Shown here: piece after piece, positions 47,850 to 59,518 of the stretch
Numbering within the stretch: position 1 is the stretch's first letter
Layout: each line of letters begins with the position of its first letter
From: Paguma larvata
Lineage: Eukaryota > Chordata > Mammalia > Carnivora > Viverridae
Length of the DNA: 64,000 nucleotides
NCBI GenBank assembly: GCA_030068075.1
Contig: CM057839.1
Location: forward strand, 46,900,960-46,964,959
Reading direction: 5' to 3'
Notes under the pieces: model-generated
The model's input: the letters and a program-made list of their open reading frames with translations, nothing else
The model's database searches: none
Told to the model about the DNA's origin: nothing
Translations under genes and position numbers: made by a program

Positions 47850-48065
47850 TTTTAAAATTTTTTTAATGTATATTTATTTTTGAGACAGAGAGAGACAGAG
47901 CATGAGTGGGGGAGGGGCAGAGAGAGAGGGAGACACAAAATCTGAAGCAGGCTCCAGGCTCTGGGCTGTCAGCACAAAGCCGGACGCGGGACTTGAAGTC
48001 ACAGACCACGAGATCATGACCTGAGCCGAAGTCGGATGCTCAACCAACTGAGCCACCCAGGCGTC
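47850..48065 (-). mobile_element. Felid SINE inside a TA repeat
   Basis: Reverse-complement SINE ending AACCAACTGAGCCACCCAGGCGTCC, flanked by TA-rich repeats on both sides (47822-47848 and 48066-48089). The TA text probably contains the target duplication, but it is too simple to place. Confidence 0.95.
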
Positions 48066-48089
48066 CATATATATATATATATATATATA
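48066..48089. repeat. (TA)n microsatellite
   Basis: About 11 TA units directly at the 5' end of the SINE. Confidence 0.95.
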
Positions 48090-48949
48090 AAGTTGCTCAT
48101 ATTTTTTGGCTGCAAATGAGACTCATTCCCTAGTCTATTCTTGGCCAGTGAATTCTCTTCAGAGCCAGAAGGAGATTCGTCTAATATATGGGTAAATTGC
48201 AGCCCTTTGGTGTTATTCAAGGTCCTTTTTCCATTATTCAAAAAATGTAAAGTTTTGTCTCTTGGTGTTTTATTATAATTTCCACGTAATTCCTTTTTTA
48301 TGGAGTACATGTTGGTGAATACAATAGTATCTACTAGATGGGGTCTATTATTGCTTCAAACTGGGATTCATGTACCATTCAAGTTCTTCAGTGCTATGCC
48401 AGAGGCTGTGTGAAGCCAAAGGATAAATATTGGTCATGCTCCTGGAGTGTTAATTTCCTCAACAGAAGAAATATTTTTGCATTGAAATCCAAGCATATTA
48501 TTCAATAGAAACAATACAATGAGGGAATTTATTAAGGTAAAAGATGAGAATTTACAGATAGATTGGCCCTAACCCACACATCTGGCACCACTCTGTCATG
48601 AACTAACATTAACTTCTTGGTTAAAATGAATTTGCCACCTTTGACAGTGTCAGCCAGAACTTCAGTGTAATATCATTAAAGACTATTAGGATTTGACAAA
48701 GTAGAAGCTGTTTATAACATTTTAGGGGGAAAGAGCAAATACTAGAGCATATAGTAAAACTGACCTATTACGTACTTTGCTTACCCAAAATATTTTTTTA
48801 AAGAAATTAAAAAAACACACACACACATTTGTTACACTCCCCCACTCCAATTTTAAACCTTAGAAAAACAAAAACAAAGTGGATTTATAGATTCACTTGA
48901 AAACATGCAAATTCAGATAAGATCATCTTTGAAGACAGCAACCAGAGTG
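48090..48949. other. Unassigned sequence
   Basis: No gene or recognisable repeat was seen. Confidence 0.4.
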
Positions 48950-49245
48950 AACTCCCTATTGGCGAAGCATGTGCTCTATTCGCTACATGCACCAGCCTTT
49001 GCTACGGTCTATCTGTATTCGTTCGGAGTACTTCATTCACTCATTTAGCGTACTAGCACGTAATTTTGTGACCTTAGCTTACAGACTGAGGAGACTTGTC
49101 AGAGGAACGTCACAACACAGAATGAGACTTGACTGGTTTCTTCTGAAGGAGCCCTACCATGACCACATGCAAAACCATACACACGCCATACATATAACCA
49201 TACCACAACCATATCACATACCATATAAATGCAAACACAGTTACC
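48950..49245. other. Unique CpG-bearing stretch followed by a C/A-biased run
   Basis: It contains about nine CpG in 240 bp, no SINE, L1 or LTR text, and a 94-codon plus-strand frame (48969-49253) without a known domain. The last 75 bp (49155-49230) is an imperfect ACCATA-like C/A-biased run. Confidence 0.3.
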
Positions 49246-51810
49246 ATAAATAGTTTTCAAAATTGATATTTGAGCATAGTAAAATTAGTAAAATTATCAG
49301 AGGACATCTCCCACAAATTCCATACCTGGAAAAGAAACCCCCCTTAGGAAAAAAAAAAAAAAACAAAAAACAAAAAACATAAGCCTCCTCTGAGCAACTA
49401 CTTAATCCATGTATGAAAGTAGGACAAACAAAATTTAATGCCTTTCTTAGGTCACCAAAAAAATGACACATGATTAAAATAAGACCATTTGTCCCAAAAG
49501 TTTGGATCTGGATTTAAAAAAATATACATATGATGAAATCATTATGCTTTCTATATGGTTACTATGTTCTGACAGCAGAAAAATGTGAGATAAATTTCAG
49601 TAGGATAAACTTTTAGTTTATGCCTGAGAAGATGAGATTTGATCAGTGAGGCTGTAAGAATGACATTTATTAGTAAAAGGAAAACCACTTTCTTACATTC
49701 CATAAAACAGTTTTAGTAGTTTTCAAAACCTTGCTGTAGGCAAATGAAATTTGAAACAACCCTGTGCCAATACAACTTTTGCTCCTTTGCAGAGAGCCAC
49801 AATTCCTTGACTTCGTTAAATAAAGCAAGAATTAGAGAAATCACCAAATGATTTAAAAATCATTGTTTCAATCATGCTGTCTTTCTTTTATCTTTTCTCT
49901 GCATACTTCTTTGTTTATTAGGTTTCTGCCAGTAGGAAGAGATCATTGAATGCTAATATGTTACTATTTGCCTATTAAAGTTACTGCTTTATGTCCCAAA
50001 CAACCTAGTAGTTCATTAATCAGAGTATTCAGGGAATTTATTTTATAGTTGGGACCCTTAGGTATAAACTTAAAAGTGTATATGAATAGACAGATCAGAA
50101 CTATGATTTCTTGTATTTATATAATTTTTTTTACTGTTATATTGGACCTGCTCTTGGTTCCTTTTCATTTTAAAATTAACTTGTTTCTCCCAAACAGAAC
50201 ATAATTTCAATAATACGTTTTCCTTGTTTGGTGAGATATTTCTAAAATAAGAAGTAGGAGTATTGACAGTTCTCTCAGAAATAGTGTGATTGAGCAATGA
50301 GCGATAGTGGAGACATAACAGGTTTAAATTTAATCATTTTAGATCCAGTATTCAAAATGTTACTGATGATTCATTTGATCTGAACTTATTATTAAATATA
50401 TTTTTTAAATAGTGTATCTTTGCAAGGAGAGGTTTCGAATACAGCTATGTAAACAATTCCAGAAAAAAGAGCAAAATATATAATCCCAAACCAGATTGAA
50501 ACAGTATCCTGTTTTTGCTTCCAGTCTGACTCCCGTTGTCATACAAATAAGTTTCAGAGAATCAAAGATCCAATGTATCCTCTTTCAGAAAATCTTGGAC
50601 TCCAGTATTGGTCCTACCTAATAACTACAAAAGAAGAGTACATTCCCCAAATTTATCTCATCACTATATACTGGTATTTCATAATGGAAAAAATGTGCTG
50701 AAACCGCAAAAAATATATAAAGGAAGATAAAATAATAAACTCGCGGTTTTAATTTTAGGGGATTTCTTCACTGGCCTATACTGTTACATTTGGCATATTT
50801 AAGAAAAAAATTACAGGTAATGATTTAAGACTACAGTTAAATTTATAAATGGCATAAATATTTAACATTAAAGTCTTTAATAGGAAATGAAAAATACGAA
50901 TCATTTACAGATTTGAGAATACAAAGTTATGCACATATATGCCTCCGTGGTACTATTTCCGTTATTATTTACAAGTAAATATGCATGCCTATAAGAAAGA
51001 GAAATTAATAATCGAGTGAGTGTAAAGTAACATATAAAAAGTATTACACTGTTGAGTAATGTTTTATTTGACTTCTTTTCATGGGTGTGTCTGACAACTA
51101 TCATCTGAGATTTTTTATAGATGGATTTTTTTAAAAAGCAGAATATATACCAACAGAGATGAAAATGTTTGTCTTGAAACCAGTAAATTGCACACATTTA
51201 TTCCAAATCACTATTTTTATTAGAAATTTCTTGAAATTTATTTTAGTATACATCATACTATGTATACTAGTTCTTAAGCTATTTTTTTCAATTATTAAAT
51301 GTTTCAATGAATGTCTGAACTTTTTATCTAAGGCCTAGTTTAATGCTAATCATATGAAATACTCTTTCCATACGTCAGATATTGGGCAACCCTTAAAAAA
51401 GGCTTAAAGATCATTTATCTCCTCTGTTTATTTTATATATTTAAAATATCTTACGATTAGATACAATATTTTGAAAAATCAAAGGAAAAACTGAAAAAGA
51501 GTGCCAGAGTTTGGTTTTTAGGCATGTTTTATTTCTTCTGGTTATAATTTAGTATTTTATTGGTCATCACTGATTTGCAAATAAAAAAATATTCCTTTTC
51601 TCCCTCCACCACAACTATGACAAGGAGCTAAGCAATGGCCAATTACTGGTACTATCATCAGATTTAAGTGCTTATCACCATGAATTTATTTTACTGCAAA
51701 GAATGTCATTGCTTCCAGAGTGTAGATCATTTAACACTCCACTTAAATAGCTTATTGAACAAACTCGCTTTAAAAGAGTCCATTCTCTTTAAGCAGCCAC
51801 AAGTTCTTTT
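49246..51810. other. Unassigned AT-rich sequence
   Basis: Only short A-rich runs (49349-49378) and chance frames were seen. No gene is supported. Confidence 0.4.
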
Positions 51811-52148
51811 TTCCTTTTTTTTTTTACTTGAGCTAAAGTTCAAATACCATATATTTGCCATTTTTAAAGTGTGCAAATCAGTGTTTTTGGGGGAGTTTTG
51901 CAAAGTTTTGCAACGATCACTATCTAATTGGAGAATATTTTCATCATTCTATACTCACTGACAGTCACAGGTGATCTTTTCCTCCACACCTTCCCTTGGA
52001 ATCTACTAATCTACTTCCTGTTGGTATAAAGTTGCCTATTCTGGACATTTACTATGAATAAAATCATGCAATATTTGGTCTTGTATTTCTGGTTTCTTTC
52101 ATTTGGCTTACCATTTACAAGGTTCATGAATTTCGTAGCACGTAATTC
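51811..52148 (-). mobile_element. L1 3' end (older L1M type)
   Basis: A poly-T at 51815-51825 (the L1 poly-A tail on the minus strand) is followed by AAATACCATATATTTGCCATTTTTAAAGTGTG, AACGATCACTATCTAATTGG, CTACTAATCTACTTCCTG, GTTGCCTATTCTGGACATTTACTATG, TTTCTTTCATTTGGCTTACC and ACAAGGTTCATGAA. This is the 3'UTR and ORF2 tail in reverse complement. Confidence 0.85.
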
Positions 52149-52600
52149 CCATTTCAAAACTTGCTACAAAGTTACATTAATCAAGACTGTGTTGTCCAAG
52201 GTTGAAGATAGATACAAATGACCAGTAATTATGTGAAGAAATTCTCAGTATCATTAGTCATTAGGAAAATTCAAGTCAAACTGTGAGATAGCACTTGACA
52301 CTTATTAGGTTGGTTACAGTATAAAGGTTATCCTTATAGTATAAAGGAAAGTAACAAGTATTAATGCATATGTGAAAAACTGAACTCCTCACACACTAAT
52401 GGTGGAAATGTAAAATCTTTCATCTATAAAACAGGTTAAACATCGAATTATCATAAGCTAGCAATTCTACTCTAGTTACACTCAAAAGTTAGGAAAATAC
52501 TTTTCCACACACTAATATATACCCAAATGTCAATGGAATAGCAACATGTGGCATAACACACAGAATATTATGTAGCCATATAAAAGAAGGAATTCTATTT
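52149..52600 (+). mobile_element. Inverted L1 ORF2 piece next to the 3' end
   Basis: ATTTCAAAACTTGCTACAAAGTTACATTAATCAAGACTGTGTTG, CATTAGTCATTAGGAAAATTCAAGTCAAAC, AATGGTGGAAATGTAAAATC and GAATATTATGTAGCCATATAAAAG are plus-strand ORF2 text in order, with an internal deletion near 52200. The last base position in L1 coordinates almost meets the first position of the minus-strand 3' part. Confidence 0.82.
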
Positions 52601-52627
52601 GTTTCTTATGAAGAAGTTGGTCTTATA

Positions 52628-52706
52628 TATTTTTGAGAGAGATGGGGGAGGGGCAGAGAGCGAGACAGACACAGAATCTGAAGCAGACTCCAGGCTCTGA
52701 ACTGTG
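52628..52706 (-). mobile_element. Truncated SINE fragment
   Basis: TTTTTGAGAGAGATGGGGGAGGGGCAGAGAG...GAAGCAGACTCCAGGCTCTGAACTGTGAG is the 3' half of a reverse-complement SINE. The tRNA-derived half is missing and L1 ORF1 text begins at once. Confidence 0.85.
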
Positions 52707-53050
52707 AGTACTCTTTGCGTCTATTCTATTTGGAATTCATTGAGCTATTTGGAAGTTTAAATGAACACATCTCATTAAACGGGAATATTTGGCCTTTGTT
52801 TCTTCAAATATTCTCTCTACCTCTCTTTCATTTCCTCCCCTTGAGACCCCAATTTGTTTAGTTTGGTATGCTATTTCATTTCTCACAGGTTTCAAGGTTC
52901 TTTTAACTTTTATTCACTTTACTTTTTTCCCTGTTCCTCAGATTGGATAATCTCAAAGGACCTTTATTCTGGTTTTTATTTTATTTCCTGTCTGCTCATA
53001 TTTGCTATTGAGCTCCTAATACATTTCTCATTTCATTTACTGTACTTTTT

Positions 53051-53313
53051 ATTTGTTATTTTTTGATATTTATTTATTTTATTATTATTATTATTATGGG
53101 TTTTTTTTTAAAAGAGAGAGAGAGAGAGAGAGGGAGAGAGCATGCACACATGCACGCAGGGAAGGGGCAGAGGGAGAGGGAAACAGAATCGAAAGCAGGC
53201 TCCAGGCTCTGAGCTGTCAGCATGGAGCCCCACTGAGGCTCAAATTCACAAATCATGAGATCATAACCTGAGCCAAAGTCGGATACTTAAATGACTAAGC
53301 CACAGAGGCGCCC
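53051..53313 (-). mobile_element. Felid SINE (first insertion at a shared site)
   Basis: It carries an (ATT)n and (AG)n tail at 53083-53134 and ends GACTAAGCCACAGAGGCGCCC. The target text TTCATTTACTGTACTTTT lies before it (53032-53049) and after it (53314-53331). Confidence 0.93.
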
Positions 53314-53331
53314 TTCATTTACTGTACTTTT

Positions 53332-53564
53332 GTTTTGTTTTGTTTTGTTTTTTAAAAATTTTCTTAATGCTTATTTTTGAGAGAGAGAGTGAGAGAGCCT
53401 GAGCGGGGGATGGTCAGAGGGAGAGGGAGACACAGAATCCAAAGCAAGCTCCAGGCTCCAAGCTGTCAGCACAGAGTCTGATGTGGGGCTCAAACTTACA
53501 GAGGGTGAGATCATGACCTGAGCCAAAGTTGGATGCTTAACCGACTGAGCCACCCAGGCGCTCC
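53332..53564 (-). mobile_element. Felid SINE (second insertion at the same site)
   Basis: (TTTTG)n tail, AATGCTTATTTTTGAGAGAGAG, and end TTAACCGACTGAGCCACCCAGGCGCTCC. The target text CATTTACTGTACTTTT occurs again at 53565-53580, giving three copies of one target site around two SINEs. Confidence 0.95.
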
Positions 53565-54510
53565 CATTTACTGTACTTTTTTAACTGTATAATTTCAACT
53601 AAGTTTCTTTCTATAATGTCTGTCTCTTTACTGATACTCCCTATTTAGTGAGATCTTTTCATACTCCTTTTAGTTCTCTAGACACAATTTCCTTTGCTTC
53701 TTTGATCATATTTAAGATTTAAAGTCTTTGTATTTTAAGTCCAATGTCTGGGCTTCTTTGGGGATTTATATTGACTTTTTTTTTTTTTTTTTGTCTATAT
53801 ATGCCATATATTCTTGTTTCCTTTGCAGGTTTTTTTTTTTTTTTTTTTCTTTAAAGCTGGACATTTTAAATAATATAACTTGGCGCCTCTGGAAACCAGA
53901 TTATGTCCTTGGGACAAGAGTTTTGTTGTTGCTCTTTGTTATCTTTTGTTTGTTCGGTTACTTTATGAACTGATTCTCTAAAGGCCAGGCTCTATATGTC
54001 ATGTTTGATCACTAAATTCTCTTCTCAGTTAGTTTAGTCAGCTAGAGTGGCGAAGGGATTTCATTAAAGGCCTAGTACCTCTAAAAGAACTGAAAGGCTC
54101 AATGTGTTTGTTGAGGGCCATCTTCAACATTCAGCCAGGCAATTTACAACTTTGTCTGAGATTTACTCCCTGACTGCACAGAGACTCAAAGTCATCCAGA
54201 GACAACAATTTAGGGACTTTTCAGGTTTTCCTAGGCATGAGCACGGCCCTGGTTATAAACACAGTCCGATGAATGTGCATGGCCTTCTAGATCCCAGGAC
54301 TATTTCAGAGTTTTGGTGGACCCTGATGAATAAATATCTCATTATATGGTATTTCCTTTTAAGCTTTTTGATTAACCTACTGTTGGCTTAAATTGTTATC
54401 TGCCATCTCGGACATTTAGTTGGTTTGAATCGGTTGCCTTTAATTATTTCCAATAAATGCCTTTGGGCAATAGGCAAGATCTAAGTTAGTCAAATAAAAA
54501 CTAACACAAG

Positions 54511-54735
54511 GGGCGCCTGGGTGGCTCAGTCGGTTGGGTGGCCGACTTCGGCTCAGGTCGTGATCTCACGGTCTATGAGTTCGAGCCCCATGTCGGGCTC
54601 TGTGCTGACGGCTCAGAGCCTGGAGCCTGCTTCAGATTCTGTGTGTCCCTCTCTCTGTGTCCTTCCCCTGCTCATACTCTGTCTCTATGTCTCTCAGAAA
54701 TAAATAAACGTTAAAAAAATTATTAAAAAAAAAAT
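54511..54735 (+). mobile_element. Felid SINE, close to consensus
   Basis: GGGCGCCTGGGTGGCTCAGTCGG start, GAGTTCGAGCCCC box B. Target duplication CTAACACAAG at 54501-54510 and 54736-54745. Opposite in orientation to the L1 it sits in. Confidence 0.96.
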
Positions 54736-54962
54736 CTAACACAAGTGAGGTCTTTCAAGAAATCAGTAAATGGGTCTATTAATAACAATCCTACTGAATG
54801 GGGACTTTGAAGGAGCTTTAACCCATTCTTCTCCATTAGTGGCAAGGAGGCTGTTGGTTTTCATCATGATTGCTGTTAGTTTTCAATTATTTCGCTGGGG
54901 GTGAAGGGATAGAATAGGACCAGGTAAAAATGCCACAAACCTTTCTGTGCTTATATTGACTT

Positions 54963-55028
54963 TTTGATCATATTTAAGATTTAAAGTCTTTGTATTTTAA
55001 GTCCAATGTCTGGGCTTCTTTGGGGATT
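54963..55028. repeat. 66-bp exact copy of 53701-53766
   Basis: The 66 bases starting TTTGATCATATTTAAG and ending CTTTGGGGATT are identical at both places, in the same orientation, 1262 bp apart. The second copy interrupts L1 5'UTR text. Both sites share TATATTGACTTTTT next to them. Confidence 0.95.
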
Positions 55029-55175
55029 GCTCCCCAGATTTCAGGAAGACCTTGGTTAATTTTCAGAATTCTGAAAATATTGACTCCACCATGCTTGCCA
55101 TTGTTCTTGTTTCTTTTATAAAAGAGAGGATATGTGGAGAGCTTCATTCTATCATTCTCACTGATGTCACCCCAC

Positions 55176-55620
55176 AGTTTTATTATCTGATAGATATAAA
55201 CTACAGGGGAAAGAAATATTTACAATATTTTCTTGTGCACTTAAATTTTATTCATTAACTGATGATTACGTAATTTTTAATAGACATTTTACCAATCTGC
55301 GTATGATGGACAAAGCCCTGTCTGCCAGTTCCCCACTTCTCCATGATTCTCACCCACGGGTGCACACGTACACACACACACACACACACCACTTATTTCC
55401 ACTCTTACAGAAATGTATTTCAACCTGTAACACTATCGCCAAATGCTGTGCTTCCTCTAAGTGCGCTTGCTCCATTATAGAGTATGTGTGCTATACAGTT
55501 TTTCACATATTTTGGCACATTTAAAATTTGAGCACAGGCTAAATATACACACATGCCTCTCCCTGCAAATAGTCATTTATGAAGTCAGTTAAAGCTCAAC
55601 TTCTACTATAATCATAATTA
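55176..55620. other. Unassigned sequence with (CA)n
   Basis: A short (CA)n occupies 55371-55389. No gene is supported; the 73-codon frame at 55303-55524 includes the repeat. Confidence 0.4.
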
Positions 55621-55756
55621 GTGTGCCTGGGTGTGTCAGGCGGTTGAACATCTGACTCTTGATTTCAACTCAGGTCATGAGATCGAGCCCCATGTCAGAC
55701 TCTGCACTGAGTGTGCTCTCTCCTGCTCTCAAAATAAAATAAAATGAAATAAGCAT
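55621..55756 (+). mobile_element. Internally deleted felid SINE
   Basis: GTGTGCCTGGGTGTGTCAGGCGG start, then GGTCATGAGATCGAGCCCC and a shortened tail ending AAAATAAAATAAAATG. The flanks TATAATCATAATTA and TATAAGCATAATCA form an imperfect duplication. It is about 80 bp shorter than other copies. Confidence 0.85.
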
Positions 55757-56616
55757 TATAAGCATAATCAATTTCTAAATGATATCTAATTCATAAAAAT
55801 AGAATCCTTCAGATGGAGCATTATTTGGTGGTTACATTTCACATCATTTAAAGTAAACTAATTTTAAAAGTAATTTAATTTCATTTCTTTGTAGGAAATA
55901 GTACAGTGATATCTCAAAAAAACATGTGAGTGATATAAAAATTTCACATTTCATTTGAATATTTATTTGAATGTTATTCATTCTATGCAATTCATTCAAT
56001 ATTAAATTAAAGATTAAGTTCCTAGATGACCTTAGCATCTCACCTACGGCTTTGATGGAATATATTCATATTTGCTTGATTTACAAAGTTTAATTTGTTT
56101 TTTAACGTTAATTTAAAATATGATTTTATATTGATTTTATTTCTTTGTCCCTTTACAAGTGTCCAAATAAATTATGTGAAAAAAGAGAGAGAACACTCTT
56201 TCAAAATCTATGAAAGCAATGATTGTCTTTCTCAAGCTAGAATTAGAAAGTTGAAAAATAAGTATATGCAGGAAGTAAACCAAGTACGGTATCCAGCAAT
56301 ATGGCCTGGAGAGCATTTGTTCAGGACGAGTTTACATTCTAGAGCAGTGATCTGTTGGTGACACTTTCCCATCCAATGTTACGCCATCACCGCTTGCCCC
56401 CAAAAAGAAACTCGGAATCCCATGAATGTTCCCCAAGCACATCTCCAATCTGAGTCCCAACCCTCAGACTAAGGATGGAGTGACACAGAAATGCTTTCTT
56501 TGTATTCCTAAGTCACACTAGTTCAGTGAAACAAACTTGACTCTGAAAACACAAAGCCTACAGCTTGTAAATGGGAAGGTAAAACTGAATTACTATCTAC
56601 TGAATCTAACGTCAGT
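55757..56616. other. Unassigned sequence
   Basis: The 88-codon frame at 56095-56361 has no domain I know. 56280-56480 is less AT-rich. No repeat is named. Confidence 0.4.
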
Positions 56617-57345
56617 AAAGGGAATAGGTAGGAATTTTTGTACATCTTTCCCACTCATCCCCTTTTCCTTTTGAATTCATTTCCAAAGCCTATCTTCCCA
56701 CATATTTTGTTAAACATATTTAAAATATATGCCATATATATATATATACATATATATATATGGTATGCTATATTATGTATACGTACTTCTATATAATTTT
56801 TTAATTTTATAAGCACCACTCATTTGAAGAAATGGAGTTTCATCATTATTGCCAGAAGTCCCTTCTATACGTAGGAAGGAGCACGGCTTCCTCATTCCTC
56901 AGTCATAATCCTACCCCAACGCTGTGTTTACTATCCCCTTGATTGTATCCCTCATATTACTACTTACGTTTAAGTCTCTAAAAATATATATTATTTAGCG
57001 TTGCATGTTTGTCAAATTAAATCTTATTAAATTTACTCTATATTATATCATTGAGACCTATCTATGCTGATAAATGGGGTGGTTTTCATTTATTTCCATG
57101 GCTTTATCCTTTTCAGTTGTATGAATAAAACGAGATGCAGTTATACACTCTTCTATAATTTGCACTCTTGCTTGTGTTTTGCTACTGGGAACAGTATTTA
57201 TGAAGCCATCCTTATACAGGCTTCCTATTGAACATATGCAGACTTATTTAGGATATACACCAGATAAGAAATTTTTGGGGTATGGGCATTTTTAACTTTA
57301 CTACATAGTACCCACTGCTTTTCCATAATTAAAAAAAAATTATGT
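56617..57345 (-). mobile_element. L1 (older type) 3'UTR and ORF2 tail
   Basis: ATAAGCACCACTCATTTGAAGAAATGGAGTTTCATCATTATTGCCAGAAG, ACTATCCCCTTGATTG, TATATTATTTAGCGTTGCATGTTTG, TCAGTTGTATGAATAAAACGAG, GGACATATG-like text at 57230-57240 and TTAACTTTACTACATAGTACCCACTGCTTTTCC follow the reverse complement of an L1M-type 3' end. The first 125 bp recurs at 60313-60438. Confidence 0.6.
56738..56765. repeat. Palindromic TA repeat
   Basis: ATATATATATATATACATATATATATATGG, nearly self-complementary simple sequence. Confidence 0.9.
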
Positions 57346-58525
57346 CTTTCTATACATAAATTAAGCATACCCCCACATCCTTTGTTCTCTCCCTGCCACC
57401 AACATAGGTTGATATTTATTACAACTTTTTTTCTGACTTGTTATATCTTTTTCCTATGATCTCAGTTATTTTTAATATAACAGCAAATATTTAAATTTGA
57501 ACAGTTTAGGTCAAACTTCTCCTGCAATATCTAATGAATATATTTATTTTTTGTATAAAGATTCTATCTAAAATTGTTTTTCTGTATTTATCCACATGTC
57601 AGATATTCTAAAACATATATGCCCGAGAGTATTTTTAATCATATCTCATGTTTCTATGACAGTTCTATTAAAATTCTAGCTTGCCTATATTTATAAAATT
57701 TGCGTTCATTTAGTTAATATTGTCACAGAAAATTTTCATGACGTGATGGATTTTATTTATTTTAATCGAATTGCTCTTTTCTCCTGTGAGCTTTTATAAT
57801 TTTAGTTTTGTCACTGATATTTTATCATTTTATTATAGGTGTCTAGATATGAAATGCTCCTTATTGTTTTTTAACTCTGAAGGCTCTCCTTTTTATTTTT
57901 ATTCCAGGACACTTAATAATATAGTCTAATAAATAGTTTTTAATCCCAATTTTTAAAATTTTCTTTCAGTCTATAATCCAGATATTAACACTTCTGCATT
58001 TTTTTTTTATTTCTCTTCGTTTTTCTTATATACTATTAACTTATTTTCTCTTGGTACTTCTCGGATAAATTTTCAGTCTGAAAATTTCAAATTTTCAAAT
58101 TTGTTTCCCAAGAGTAAACATTCTCAAAGTACCCTCGTCTACATGTTTTTCATTTCCGTTCTTTTATTTCCCGTATGTATCCTGGATTTTTTTTTCTGCC
58201 CATATATCATAGCACTAGTACATGTGTCTCTTTTACTGTTTTTAATGTATGAAGTTCTATGATGCTAATGATGACAGTATTCAAAGTGCGAAAACATCCT
58301 GTTAGTGTGTCTATGTTTGATCCAATTTGTTGATTTCTTTTGAACTAAAGGTATTCCTCAGAGAGCTTACTGATTTGTTTGTAAGCTCCTGTATTTTTGT
58401 GGCAAGAATTAAATAGGGACCAAAGGATAACTCTCATCTGCATTAACCCTATGGCCACAAAAAGAACTAGGTGAAAATAACTCCTGGAATCGAGAGTAGC
58501 AGGGATGAACACACACACACACACA

Positions 58526-58563
<38 letters not shown>

Positions 58564-59504
58564 CACACAGACGCACACACTATTTATCCTTCCTCACCTC
58601 ACATAATAACTCCTTTGGAGGAGGATTTACTCTCATTCTCCCGGAGAGAAACATCAGGTAGAAGTACTCGTTATCAGTGTTTTCAAACCATCAATGAATA
58701 TTGGAACTCTATGAGGAGGTATATCATTCAGATATTCTAATATAATTGGTCTGGTATGTAGCTCTGTAGAGAATTAAAAAAAAAAAAAAATCCAGTCGAC
58801 TCCAATGTACAATCGAAGTGTAAAAACCACTGTCCATAGTTTCCTCAGCCTTGTGTGTAGAGAAGGTTAGAGGTGGAAAATGGACTTTGCAAAGCTAATC
58901 AACCCAGTTTTTCTTTTTTCCTTTTTCTTTTTTTTTCAATCTTTCACTTTAACCAGGCTTCTGAGTTGTTTTTATTTTAACCCTATGTATTCCAAAGACT
59001 GAAAGCTGAGCTATCACTTAAAAGGACAGGTTCCTAATATCCTAAAACAAGTTAGAGAAAGAAGACAAGAATTAGAAGTATCTTTACTGTATCATTCTCT
59101 CACAGATGTATCTCGTCTGGAGAAACTGTCTCCCAATCACATTTCAAAGAAGTCATTTTTCTTCCAGACTTTACTTCAGAGTTTATCCTTATTGCCATGA
59201 TTTCTGTCTTCAGTTGGGGTAATTCTGACATAGGAAGTAAGCAGTTTATACTAGCTTAGAATCTTAAGGAAAACCACACACTATTAGACATTTAAGAACT
59301 AGGGATAGGGTATATATATTTGCTCATAGGGACCAACAAATATCAGTTGCATAAATATGTATACTTTTTTCAACATGAAAGCTAGTACAACTGAAGACAT
59401 TAAGAAATTCAGTTCACGTCTATATTATGTAAGGTGAGATATGCTAGGAAGGACACCATATTAGCCTTCACTACTCAATTAGTATTAGTATAGTTAAATC
59501 AGTG
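57346..59504. other. Unassigned T-rich sequence with (AC)n
   Basis: The first kilobase is T-rich and could be further decayed L1 on the minus strand, but I cannot confirm it. An (AC)n run lies at 58508-58580. No gene is supported. Confidence 0.35.
58508..58580. repeat. (AC)n microsatellite
   Basis: Two AC runs separated by one AT, about 30 units in all, with a degenerate end. It produces opposing open frames at 58345-58740. Confidence 0.97.
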
Positions 59505-59518
59505 TTAACTATTAGTTA

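Larger units (their letters stand above)
52707..55175 (-). mobile_element. L1 ORF1 and 5'UTR region, minus strand, with three SINEs
   Basis: Plus-strand text is the reverse complement of L1 ORF1 and its upstream UTR: GGAATTCATTGAGCT, TCTTCAAATATTCTCTCTACC, CTGTTCCTCAGATTGGATAATCTC, GAGATCTTTTCATACTCC, TTTAAAGTCTTTGTATTTTAAGTCCAATGTCTGGGCTTC, CTGGACATTTTAAATAATATAACTTGGC, TAGATCCCAGGACTATTTC...TGGACCCTGATGAATAAATATCTCA and CTCACTGATGTCACCCC near 55160. It is broken by SINEs at 53051-53313, 53332-53564 and 54511-54735, two long T-runs and a 66-bp internal copy. No ORF1 frame survives. Confidence 0.83.
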
